From NCBI RefSeq assembly GCF_016865525.2, contig NZ_CP075169.1, positions 1,612,337 through 1,676,336 of the forward strand: a stretch of 64,000 nt of DNA, in the 5' to 3' direction. The notes beneath the pieces were generated by a model. It made no database searches. It was not told the origin of the DNA and was given only the letters and a program-made list of their open reading frames with translations. Made by a program: the position numbers and the translations under genes. Source of the DNA: Sodalis ligni (GTDB lineage: Bacteria; Pseudomonadota; Gammaproteobacteria; Enterobacterales; Enterobacteriaceae). Positions 9,391-17,479 of the stretch are shown piece after piece (the stretch's first letter is position 1; each line of letters opens with the position of its first letter).

Positions 9391-9510
9391 GGACGCCATA
9401 AACCCGCTACCATAGGTATTCCCTATCTCCCGCCTAAATCATTTAGCGTTACCCTAGCCCGATACGCGCTTCTATCAGCTGATCTATCCACTTTTCAAGA
9501 GGGTAAACAC

Positions 9511-10242
9511 ATGCAACAAGCGGTGAATTTATGGCCGTTAATGGGCATTTTGGCCATCATTTGCGGTTTTTTATTACGCTTAAACGCCGAATTGGTGGTC
9601 ATCATCGCCGGTATTATTACCGGGCTGGCGGCGCATATGCCGGTAGGGGATATCCTGGAAAAACTCGGCTCGGGATTTTTGGCTACCCGTAATCTGGCCT
9701 TTATTCTGTTGATACCCTTGGCCACCATCGGCTTGCTGGAGCGCCATGGCCTGAAGGAGCATGCGCAAAGCTGGATCGCGAAAATCAAAAACGCCACCGC
9801 CGGCCGGCTGCTGATAATTTATATACTGGCTCGAGAATTGACCGCCGCCATGGGCCTTACCAGCCTGGGCGGGCATCCGCAAATGGTGCGCCCGCTGCTG
9901 GCGCCCATGGCCGAAGGCGCCGTGGAAAACCGCTACGGCGATTTGCCGCAGCGGGTGCGGTATAGGCTGCGCGCCATGGCGGCGGCCACCGATAACGTCG
10001 GCCTATTTTTCGGTGAGGATATTTTCGTGGCGTTCGGCGCCATCCTGTTTATGCATAATTTTCTGCTGGAGTCCGCCGGTATCCAGACCGAACCGCTGCA
10101 TATCGCCCTCTACGGCGTTCCCACCGCGATCTGCGCCTTCCTGATCCACACCTACCGCCTGCACCGCCTGGATAAGCATATGGCGGAACTGCTGGGTACG
10201 GTTAAACGGGATGCGCTGAGCCACGCGGGAGCGGAAAAATGA
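9511..10242 (+). CDS. Predicted 5-oxoproline transporter, DUF969 subunit
   Basis: A 243-residue membrane protein of the DUF969 family. Hydrophobic segments dominate residues 5-65 (LWPLMGILAIICGFLLRLNA onward), with further helices around residues 155-210 (IFVAFGAILFMHNFLLE). Conserved polar stretches include TRNLAFILLIPLATIGLLERHGL and the TAAMGLTSLGGHPQMVRPLL region. AAGAGGG precedes the ATG. It overlaps the DUF979 gene by four bases (ATGA). Placement between 5-oxoprolinase and pyroglutamyl peptidase supports a role in 5-oxoproline uptake; the transport assignment rests on genome context. Confidence 0.82.
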   Translation: MQQAVNLWPLMGILAIICGFLLRLNAELVVIIAGIITGLAAHMPVGDILEKLGSGFLATRNLAFILLIPLATIGLLERHGLKEHAQSWIAKIKNATAGRLLIIYILARELTAAMGLTSLGGHPQMVRPLLAPMAEGAVENRYGDLPQRVRYRLRAMAAATDNVGLFFGEDIFVAFGAILFMHNFLLESAGIQTEPLHIALYGVPTAICAFLIHTYRLHRLDKHMAELLGTVKRDALSHAGAEK

Positions 10243-11252
10243 CGTTTCAGCAAGATTACCTGTACTGGCTGGCGGGAATACTGTTGCTGCTGGTGGGCGC
10301 CATGTCATTACGTGACAAGGCCAACCCGCGGCGGTGGCTCACCGGCGCCTTCTGGGGACTGTACGGACTGGTGTTTCTTATCGGCGACTGGAGCGTCACT
10401 TTTATGGCGCGGATCGTCGGGCCGGGCATGGACCCGCAACAGTGGCTGCATAAAGCCATCGGCGCCTTGGTGGTCCTGCTGGCGCTGATTGCCGGTTTCG
10501 GCGGCGTGCGCACGGGCAGCTACCACCAGCCCGGCCGCCGGCAGCGGGAACAGAGCGCCAAACGCCTGGGCAATTTGTTGTTTGCGCCGGCGCTGGCCAT
10601 TCCGTTGGTCACCGTGGCGGGCGTGTTGATACTCGATAATATGCCCACCTGGCAGCAGGCGCTGTTTGGCGCGGGTAACCACTCCACTTTGATTACCCTC
10701 TTTTCCATTACCCTGGGTTGTATTATCGGCCTGCTGCTGGCAGTACGCTTTACCGGCGACCGGCCGCTGCAATCAATCCAGGAATCGCGCCGGCTGCTGG
10801 ATTCCATCGGCTGGGCCTTTATCTTGCCGCAGATACTGGCCACCCTCGGCCTGTTGTTCACCAGCGCCGGCGTCGGCGCCGCCGTTTCGCATCTTACCGA
10901 AACCTATCTGGCGGTGGATAATCGATTTATCGCCGTGGTGGTTTTTTGTGTTGGTATGGCTGTGCTGACGATGATAATGGGCAATGCGTTTGCCGCGTTT
11001 CCCATCGTGGCCGCCGGGATCGGCATACCGGTTCTGGTGGTGCAACACGGGGGCAATCCGGCGGTCATGGCCGCCGTGGGTATGTTTTCCGGCTATTGCG
11101 GTTCCCTGATGACCCCCATGGCGGCGAATTTCAATCTGGTGCCGGCGGCCTTGCTGGAGCTGCCGGACCGGTATGCGGTGATCAAAGCGCAGATCCCCAC
11201 CGGCCTGGCGCTGCTGCTGGCAAATGTGGCGCTGATGTATTTTATGCTATGA
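10239..11252 (+). CDS. Predicted 5-oxoproline transporter, DUF979 subunit
   Basis: A 337-residue polytopic membrane protein of the DUF979 family with about nine to ten hydrophobic segments. Examples are [19 protein letters not shown] at the N-terminus, [19 protein letters not shown] in the middle and [20 protein letters not shown] near the C-terminus, followed by [20 protein letters not shown]. It always pairs with DUF969 proteins in the clusters I know, which suggests one two-component permease. It ends 10 bases before pcp. No soluble ATPase or binding protein accompanies the pair, so a secondary transporter is more likely than an ABC system. Confidence 0.82.
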   Translation: MTFQQDYLYWLAGILLLLVGAMSLRDKANPRRWLTGAFWGLYGLVFLIGDWSVTFMARIVGPGMDPQQWLHKAIGALVVLLALIAGFGGVRTGSYHQPGRRQREQSAKRLGNLLFAPALAIPLVTVAGVLILDNMPTWQQALFGAGNHSTLITLFSITLGCIIGLLLAVRFTGDRPLQSIQESRRLLDSIGWAFILPQILATLGLLFTSAGVGAAVSHLTETYLAVDNRFIAVVVFCVGMAVLTMIMGNAFAAFPIVAAGIGIPVLVVQHGGNPAVMAAVGMFSGYCGSLMTPMAANFNLVPAALLELPDRYAVIKAQIPTGLALLLANVALMYFML

Positions 11253-11262
11253 GATAACCTTC

Positions 11263-11910
11263 ATGAAAACAGTCTTGCTCACCGGTTTCGAGCCTTTCGG
11301 CGGCGACTCGATAAATCCGTCCTGGGAAGTGGTGCGGCAGTATCAGTATCGGCGGATAGACACGGCCGACGTGGTGGTCTGTCAACTGCCTTGCGTTTTC
11401 GGCCGGTCCGCCGAGGTCTTGAATGAAGCCATCGATCGCTACCGTCCGTCACTGGTACTGGCGCTGGGCCTGGCCGGAGGGCGGCAGCGGATTTCCGTCG
11501 AGCGGGTGGCCATCAACGTGGACGATGCGCGCATCGCCGATAATAGCCAGCGGCAGCCCATCGATCGTCCGGTGATTTCAAGCGGTCCGGCGGCCTATTT
11601 CGCCACGGTGCCCATAAAAGCGATGGTAAATGCCATGCTCGGCGCCGGCATACCCGCCGAAGTTTCTCAAAGCGCCGGTACCTTTGTCTGCAACCATGTG
11701 ATGTATGCGTTGCTGCATCGGCTCGCTCACATGTCCGGCGCGGTCAGAGGGGGATTTATTCATCTGCCTTATCTGCCGCAGCAGGCGGCGGCTCTGGCCA
11801 ATGCGCCCAGCATGGCGCGGGAGACCATGGCAGCGGGACTGGAAATCGTAATACAAACCGCGCTGACGGTGGAAGAGGATCTGCATATCGCCGGCGGGGC
11901 CGTCAGTTAA
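11263..11910 (+). CDS. pcp: Pyroglutamyl peptidase I (pyrrolidone-carboxylate peptidase)
   Basis: A 215-residue cytosolic cysteine peptidase (family C15) that removes N-terminal 5-oxoproline from peptides. It opens [18 protein letters not shown]. The catalytic triad is visible: Glu in [16 protein letters not shown], Cys in [16 protein letters not shown], and His in [12 protein letters not shown]. Its product is the substrate of PxpABC encoded upstream, so the six genes 7071-11910 form one salvage pathway. It is the last gene, converging on gltA. Confidence 0.94.
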   Translation: MKTVLLTGFEPFGGDSINPSWEVVRQYQYRRIDTADVVVCQLPCVFGRSAEVLNEAIDRYRPSLVLALGLAGGRQRISVERVAINVDDARIADNSQRQPIDRPVISSGPAAYFATVPIKAMVNAMLGAGIPAEVSQSAGTFVCNHVMYALLHRLAHMSGAVRGGFIHLPYLPQQAAALANAPSMARETMAAGLEIVIQTALTVEEDLHIAGGAVS

Positions 11911-11940
11911 AGTCGAAGGCAGGCTCCGAAGCGGTGCGGA

Positions 11941-11970
11941 TAAAAAAGCAAACGCCGCAAATTGCGGCGT
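11941..11970 (-). terminator. Rho-independent terminator of gltA
   Basis: CGCCGCAA (11953-11960) and TTGCGGCG (11962-11969) form a near-perfect palindrome. Read on the minus strand it is followed by TTTGCTTTTTTAT, so it ends gltA transcription about 80 bases past the stop; it may also slow pcp read-through. Confidence 0.7.
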
Positions 11971-12051
11971 GTTTACCATCCGGCAGCCTGTTCCGACCGG
12001 GCGCCTTGTTAACAAACTCACGCCGCATAGAGCGACGTTGATATAATCATC

Positions 12052-13332
12052 TCATTTAATCTGCGACTTGAATTCCCGTTGATCGTAACCGGTATACAGC
12101 TGGCGCGGACGGGCGATTTTGACGCCGTCGTCATGCATTTCCTTCCAATGGGCAATCCAGCCCACGGTGCGCGACATGGCGAAAATCACGGTAAACATGG
12201 ATGCCGGGATCCCCATGGCTTTCAAAATGATACCCGAATAGAAATCCACATTGGGATAAAGTTTCTTCTCAATGAAGTACGGGTCATGCAACGCGAAGTG
12301 TTCCAGCTCCATCGCCACTTCCAGCAGGTTATCCGACAGCTTGAGTTCTTTTAGCACTTCATGGCAGGTTTCGCGCATCACGGTGGCGCGGGGATCGTAG
12401 TTTTTATACACCCGATGCCCGAAGCCCATCAGCCGGAAGGAGTCGTTTTTATCCTTGGCGCGTTTGATAAAGGAAGGAATATTCTCGACGGTGTCGATCT
12501 CTTCGAGCATGCGTAAACAGGCTTCATTGGCGCCGCCATGGGCCGGTCCCCACAAGGACGCAATACCCGCGGCAATACAGGCAAAGGGGTTGGCGCCCGA
12601 TGAACCCGCGGTACGCACGGTAGAGGTGGAAGCGTTTTGTTCATGGTCCGCATGCAGAATCAGAATGCGGTCCATGGCGCGTTCCAGCACCGGGTTGATT
12701 TCATAGTCTTCACAGGGGGTAGCGAACATCATATGCAGGAAATTGCCGGCATAGGATAGATCGTTACGGGGATAAATGAACGGCTGGCCAATGGAATATT
12801 TGTAACACATCGCGGCCACGGTGGGCATTTTGGACAGCAGGCGGAACGCCGCGATTTCACGGTGACGTTCGACATTCACATCCAGCGAATCATGATAAAA
12901 CGCCGCCAGCGCGCCGGTAACGCCGCACAGCACCGCCATGGGATGCGAGTCGCGGCGGAAGCCATTGAACAAACGGGTAATCTGCTCATGCACCATGGTA
13001 TGGCGGGTCACAATGGTGCGGAACTCTTCGTATTGTTCCGGGGTAGGGGTTTCACCGTTCAGCAGGATATAGCAGACTTCGAGAAACGTTGAATTCAGGG
13101 CCAACTGATCGATGGGATAGCCGCGATGAAGCAAAATACCTTCATCGCCGTCGATATAGGTTATTTTTGATTCGCAGGATGCGGTAGAGGTGAACCCGGG
13201 ATCGTAGGTAAAATAGCCTTTGCCGCCCAGGCTACGAATATCGATTTCCTTTTCACCCAGCGTGCCTTGCAGCACATCCAGCTCTATTGGTGCAACACCG
13301 GGTAGGGTTAACGTTGCTTTATTGTCAGCCAT
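12052..13332 (-). CDS. gltA: Citrate synthase, type II (NADH-sensitive family)
   Basis: A 426-residue enzyme that condenses oxaloacetate and acetyl-CoA, the entry step of the TCA cycle. Active-site regions are intact: [39 protein letters not shown] and [14 protein letters not shown] carry the two catalytic His. The [14 protein letters not shown] segment and the [10 protein letters not shown] tail hold the catalytic Asp and Arg. The N-terminal β-rich domain ([20 protein letters not shown]) marks the hexameric Gram-negative type. It is divergent from sdhC across about 650 bp, as in E. coli. AAGGAG lies upstream of the ATG. Confidence 0.97.
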   Translation of the reverse strand: MADNKATLTLPGVAPIELDVLQGTLGEKEIDIRSLGGKGYFTYDPGFTSTASCESKITYIDGDEGILLHRGYPIDQLALNSTFLEVCYILLNGETPTPEQYEEFRTIVTRHTMVHEQITRLFNGFRRDSHPMAVLCGVTGALAAFYHDSLDVNVERHREIAAFRLLSKMPTVAAMCYKYSIGQPFIYPRNDLSYAGNFLHMMFATPCEDYEINPVLERAMDRILILHADHEQNASTSTVRTAGSSGANPFACIAAGIASLWGPAHGGANEACLRMLEEIDTVENIPSFIKRAKDKNDSFRLMGFGHRVYKNYDPRATVMRETCHEVLKELKLSDNLLEVAMELEHFALHDPYFIEKKLYPNVDFYSGIILKAMGIPASMFTVIFAMSRTVGWIAHWKEMHDDGVKIARPRQLYTGYDQREFKSQIK

Positions 13333-13957
13333 TACATTCTCCTTAGCGCTTATTTGATAAACCTTCCATCATAGGGTACCGGCATGCCCGCGGGGCCTTG
13401 CGTTTGTTGTCAGCCCATAGCTCTGGCTTAACGATATGCAGGGTACAGAGCTTAAGGATGGTGCAAGTTATTCCCGTCCAGGATGAAAGAACGGTTGTCC
13501 TCGATGTAAAAGATTTATTGATATTAATTTTAGCTATATAAAGTCATCTTAACCCACATGATTAGGATGCACTTTACACTGTTGCATAAACTTAGACGAG
13601 GCGGAAGTCTCAATGTATTGCATCCGATACTTATAGCATAACGCGGGGCTGTTTGTAATCAAATTGTTGCTTTTTGTCAATATGGTTATATGAATTTGGG
13701 GTAAATGTGATAATCGTGATCCAGGTCACTAATTGGCCCAAATGTTACCAAACAAATTGTAGGGGAATTGTAATCATTATGTGAAAGCCCTATACTTCTC
13801 AAAGGTCTCCGGAGTCCCTGTTGTAGGAGCACCCAGCGTTATTTAACGCGTCATTTACGCAAAAGGGAATTGGTTTTGAGCACATGACGTGTCTTGGTCA
13901 ACCTTAACGCTGTCTGATCCAGCCAGGACCGGAGGAAGGAAAAATAATAATAGCTGT
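13333..13957. promoter_or_regulatory. gltA-sdhC divergent control region with a strong CRP-like site
   Basis: No gene is visible here. A CRP-type site GTGATCCAGGTCAC lies at 13716-13729, two mismatches from the ideal GTGA-TCTAGA-TCAC core, in the AT-rich part nearer sdhC. A GGAGGAAGG stretch at 13931-13939 lies upstream of the sdhC start. The region matches the large divergent gltA/sdh promoter zone known in E. coli; ArcA sites are likely but were not assigned. Confidence 0.6.
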
Positions 13958-13992
13958 GTGGGCAAAACCGTGAAAAACAAAGACCTATCAAC

Positions 13993-14346
13993 TTGGATCT
14001 GCAAACGATCCGGTTTCCCGTTACTGCAATTGCATCCATTCTTCACCGTATTACCGGTGTCATAATGTTCGTGGCAGTAGGCATCTTGCTATGGATACTC
14101 GGCTTGTCTCTTTCCTCCGCCGACGGGTTCAGCCAGGCGGCCGCCATGATGGACAGCTTTATCGTCAAATTCATAATTTGGGGAATTTTGACCGCGCTGG
14201 CTTATCATGCTGTGGGTGGAATTCGGCACATGTTAATGGATTTCGGCTATCTGGATGAGACATTTGCCATGGGTAAAATGACGGCAAATGTTACATTTGT
14301 GATCACTGTCGTGCTTTCAATTCTGGCTGGAGTACTCCTATGGTAA
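13993..14346 (+). CDS. sdhC: Succinate dehydrogenase cytochrome b556 subunit SdhC, probable 5' frameshift
   Basis: Membrane anchor of complex II that helps bind haem b and ubiquinone. Three transmembrane helices are visible; the motif SILHRITGV and the haem-ligand region [20 protein letters not shown] are intact. The open frame begins only at a TTG (13993, LDLQTIRFP). The usual N-terminus is recovered from GTG 13958 (GKTVK...) if one A is added to the AAAAA run at 13973-13977, after which the frame reads [11 protein letters not shown] one-base deletion is therefore likely, removing about 12 residues unless the TTG works. sdhD overlaps its end by seven bases. Confidence 0.85.
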   Translation: MDLQTIRFPVTAIASILHRITGVIMFVAVGILLWILGLSLSSADGFSQAAAMMDSFIVKFIIWGILTALAYHAVGGIRHMLMDFGYLDETFAMGKMTANVTFVITVVLSILAGVLLW

Positions 14347-14687
14347 GTAATGCTTCGGCACTGGGACGTAACGGAGTCCATGAATGGTTGCTGGTTCGCG
14401 CTTCCGCCATAATAATCTGCCTTTACATCATTTACATGCTGGGTTTCATTCTGTTCGCCGATACCCTCACTTATGATGTCTGGCACGGTTTCTTCGCGTT
14501 ACCCATGACGAAAGTCTTCACCCTGCTTACGCTGTTTTCCATCCTGGTGCATACCTGGATCGGCATGTGGCAGGTACTAACGGATTACATCAAATTACTG
14601 CCGCTTCGCCTGCTGCTGCAATTGGCCATCGTCATCGTATTAATGGTGTATTTACTTTATGGAACTGTCGTGGTGTGGGGTGCGTAA
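14340..14687 (+). CDS. sdhD: Succinate dehydrogenase membrane anchor SdhD
   Basis: A 115-residue hydrophobic subunit of complex II with three helices. It begins [20 protein letters not shown], nearly the E. coli sequence, and contains [19 protein letters not shown], whose His and the following Tyr-Asp region contribute to the haem and quinone site. It overlaps sdhC and abuts sdhA (stop directly followed by the sdhA ATG), consistent with tight coupling in the sdhCDAB operon. Confidence 0.95.
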   Translation: MVSNASALGRNGVHEWLLVRASAIIICLYIIYMLGFILFADTLTYDVWHGFFALPMTKVFTLLTLFSILVHTWIGMWQVLTDYIKLLPLRLLLQLAIVIVLMVYLLYGTVVVWGA

Positions 14688-16454
14688 ATGAATTTGCCGG
14701 TGAGAGAATTTGACGCCGTAGTCGTCGGGGCAGGGGGCGCCGGTATGCGCGCCGCTTTGCAAATTTCCCAAATGGGCCTTTCCTGCGCCCTGGTATCCAA
14801 AGTATTTCCCACTCGTTCCCATACCGTTTCCGCCCAGGGCGGCATTACCGTCGCGCTGGGAAATACCCATGAGGACGATTGGCAATGGCATATGTACGAC
14901 ACCGTAAAAGGTTCCGACTATATCGGCGATCAGGATGCCATCGAATACATGTGTAAGACCGGCCCGGAAGCGGTGCTGGAACTTGAACACATGGGATTGC
15001 CGTTTTCACGGCTGGACGACGGCCGCATCTATCAGCGCCCGTTCGGCGGCCAATCGCTGAATTACGGCGGCGAGCAGGCGGCGCGCACCGCCGCCGCCGC
15101 CGACCGAACCGGGCACGCATTGCTGCATACCCTGTATCAGCAGAACCTGAAAAACCATACCACCATCTTCTCGGAATGGTATGCGCTGGATTTGGTGAAA
15201 AACCAGGACGGCGCTTTTGTCGGCTGTACCGCGCTGTGCATTGAAACCGGCGAAGTGGTCTATTTCAAGGCCAGGGCCACCATACTGGCCACCGGCGGCG
15301 CCGGCCGCATTTACCAGTCCACCACCAATGCCCATATCAATACCGGCGACGGCATCGGCATGGCGCTGCGCGCCGGCGTGCCGGTGCAGGATATGGAGAT
15401 GTGGCAATTCCACCCCACCGGCATCGCCGGCGCCGGGGTGCTGGTGACCGAAGGCTGCCGCGGCGAGGGCGGCTACCTGCTGAACAAAGACGGCGAACGC
15501 TTTATGGAACGCTATGCACCCAACGCCAAGGATCTGGCGGGGCGCGACGTGGTCGCCCGCTCCATCATGATCGAAATTCGCGAAGGCCGCGGCTGCGACG
15601 GGCCGTTGGGACCCCATGTGAAGCTGAAGCTGGATCACCTGGGCAAAGAGGTCCTTGAATCCCGGTTGCCGGGCATCCTTGAGCTCTCCCGCACCTTTGC
15701 CCATGTGGATCCCATCAAGGAACCCATTCCGGTAATTCCCACCTGCCATTACATGATGGGGGGAATTCCCACCAAGGTCACCGGCCAGGCCGTGACCGTG
15801 GACGCCCAGGGCAAGGACGTAGTGATCCCGGGGCTGTTCGCGGTGGGTGAAATCGCCTGCGTTTCGGTGCACGGCGCCAACCGCCTCGGCGGCAACTCAT
15901 TGCTTGATCTGGTGGTGTTCGGCCGTTCGGCGGGCATGCATCTGCAGGAATCCCTGGCCGAACAGGGAGCATTCCGCGATGCCGGCAATGACGACATCGA
16001 GGCTTCCCTGGCGCGCTATCACCGCTGGAACGACAATCGCACCGGCGAAGACCCGGTTACCATCCGCAAAGCGCTGCAGGCCTGCATGCAAAACAACTTC
16101 TCGGTGTTCCGCGAAGGGGATGCGATGGCCAAGGGCCTGGCGGAGCTCAAAGAGATTCGCGAACGGCTGCATCATGCCCGCCTGGATGACACTTCCACGG
16201 AATTCAACACCCAGCGGGTTGAATGCCTGGAGCTGGATAATCTGATGGAAACCGCCTACTCCACCGCCGTAGCGGCCAATTACCGCACGGAAAGCCGCGG
16301 CGCTCACAGCCGGTTTGATTTCCCGGACCGTGATGACGCCAATTGGTTGTGCCACAGCCTCTATTTGCCGGAAAGCGATACCATGACCCGGCGCGAGGTG
16401 AACATGCAACCGACACTGCGCCCGGCGTTCCCGCCGAAAGTGCGTACTTATTAA
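14688..16454 (+). CDS. sdhA: Succinate dehydrogenase flavoprotein subunit
   Basis: A 588-residue catalytic subunit that oxidises succinate to fumarate and carries covalent FAD. Visible: the dinucleotide fold [18 protein letters not shown], the FAD-attachment region [10 protein letters not shown], the catalytic segment [23 protein letters not shown] with the downstream Arg (RDVVARS), and [19 protein letters not shown]. Length equals that of E. coli SdhA. The terminal [14 protein letters not shown] is also conserved. sdhB follows after 17 bases with its own GGAGGAG. Confidence 0.97.
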   Translation: MNLPVREFDAVVVGAGGAGMRAALQISQMGLSCALVSKVFPTRSHTVSAQGGITVALGNTHEDDWQWHMYDTVKGSDYIGDQDAIEYMCKTGPEAVLELEHMGLPFSRLDDGRIYQRPFGGQSLNYGGEQAARTAAAADRTGHALLHTLYQQNLKNHTTIFSEWYALDLVKNQDGAFVGCTALCIETGEVVYFKARATILATGGAGRIYQSTTNAHINTGDGIGMALRAGVPVQDMEMWQFHPTGIAGAGVLVTEGCRGEGGYLLNKDGERFMERYAPNAKDLAGRDVVARSIMIEIREGRGCDGPLGPHVKLKLDHLGKEVLESRLPGILELSRTFAHVDPIKEPIPVIPTCHYMMGGIPTKVTGQAVTVDAQGKDVVIPGLFAVGEIACVSVHGANRLGGNSLLDLVVFGRSAGMHLQESLAEQGAFRDAGNDDIEASLARYHRWNDNRTGEDPVTIRKALQACMQNNFSVFREGDAMAKGLAELKEIRERLHHARLDDTSTEFNTQRVECLELDNLMETAYSTAVAANYRTESRGAHSRFDFPDRDDANWLCHSLYLPESDTMTRREVNMQPTLRPAFPPKVRTY

Positions 16455-16471
16455 GGGCGGAGGAGTTACTG

Positions 16472-17188
16472 ATGAAAGTCGAATTTTCGGTTTATCGCTA
16501 TAATCCCGATATGGACGACAAGCCGCGGATGCAGGAGTATCAGCTGGAGCTCGAAGAGGGCCACGACATGATGCTGCTGGATGCGTTAATCCAATTGAAA
16601 GAAAAGGATCCGACACTGGCGTTCAGACGTTCCTGCCGCGAGGGGGTTTGCGGCTCCGACGGTGTGAATATGAACGGCAAAAACGGTCTGGCCTGCATCA
16701 CGCCGCTGTCCGCCTTGCGCAAGGGCAATAACAAAATCGTCATACGTCCGCTGCCGGGACTGCCGGTGGTGCGCGATTTGGTAGTGGACATGGGACAATT
16801 CTATGCCCAGTATGAAAAGATCAAGCCTTACTTATTGAATAACGGCAGGAATCCGCCGGCGCGGGAGCATCTGCAAAGCCCGGACGAACGGGCGAAGCTG
16901 GACGGATTGTATGAATGCATCTTATGTGCCTGTTGTTCCACCGCCTGTCCCTCGTACTGGTGGAATCCGGACAAGTTCATCGGACCGGCCGGATTGCTGG
17001 CATCCTATCGTTTCCTGATTGACAGCCGCGACACTGAACAGACCGCGCGGCTGGATGATTTGAACGATGCTTTCAGCGTATTCCGGTGCCACAGCATCAT
17101 GAATTGTGTCAACGTATGCCCCAAGGGACTCAACCCCACCAAGGCCATCGGACATATAAAAAGCATGCTGGTGCAGTACAGCGCCTGA
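16472..17188 (+). CDS. sdhB: Succinate dehydrogenase iron-sulfur subunit
   Basis: A 238-residue electron-transfer subunit linking SdhA flavin to quinone. The N-terminal ferredoxin domain has CREGVCGSDGVNMNGKNGLAC, the [2Fe-2S] ligands. The C-terminal domain has CILCACCSTACP and CHSIMNCVNVCPKGLNP for the [4Fe-4S] and [3Fe-4S] clusters. The ATG at 16472 follows GGAGGAG and gives the E. coli length. The last 17 bases around the stop codon are repeated 95 bp downstream. Confidence 0.96.
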   Translation: MKVEFSVYRYNPDMDDKPRMQEYQLELEEGHDMMLLDALIQLKEKDPTLAFRRSCREGVCGSDGVNMNGKNGLACITPLSALRKGNNKIVIRPLPGLPVVRDLVVDMGQFYAQYEKIKPYLLNNGRNPPAREHLQSPDERAKLDGLYECILCACCSTACPSYWWNPDKFIGPAGLLASYRFLIDSRDTEQTARLDDLNDAFSVFRCHSIMNCVNVCPKGLNPTKAIGHIKSMLVQYSA

Positions 17189-17295
17189 TGGACTCGGGCT
17201 AAGGAGCCGAACATCGGGAGAGCACGCCTTAGGGGCCGTAGCGGCGAAGGCCGCCGAAGCGCCCCTTGGCGGGCTAGGCCTGATGGACTCGGGCT
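17184..17295 (+). repeat. 17-bp direct repeat of the sdhB 3' end flanking a hairpin-rich spacer
   Basis: CCTGATGGACTCGGGCT occurs at 17184-17200, across the sdhB stop, and again at 17279-17295. The 78 bp between them contain imperfect inverted repeats (GGGGCCG..CGGCGAAGGCCGCCG..GCGCCCC). It looks like a small inserted or duplicated intergenic element within the 290-bp sdhB-sucA gap. Confidence 0.6.
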
Positions 17296-17479
17296 CAATG
17301 CCGGGCAGGAAGCCTTTGAAAACCGGCGCTTAACTACCACTGCCGTTTTTCAAAGGTTCCTTCGGGTTGGTTATTTACGCCGACTGTGGGTAGGTAATTC
17401 ACCGCTTGAACCGCTTAAACGTTATCCCATACATGATAACCACGGCGAAAACTGAAGCTAAACAGCTTAAGGGATCATA

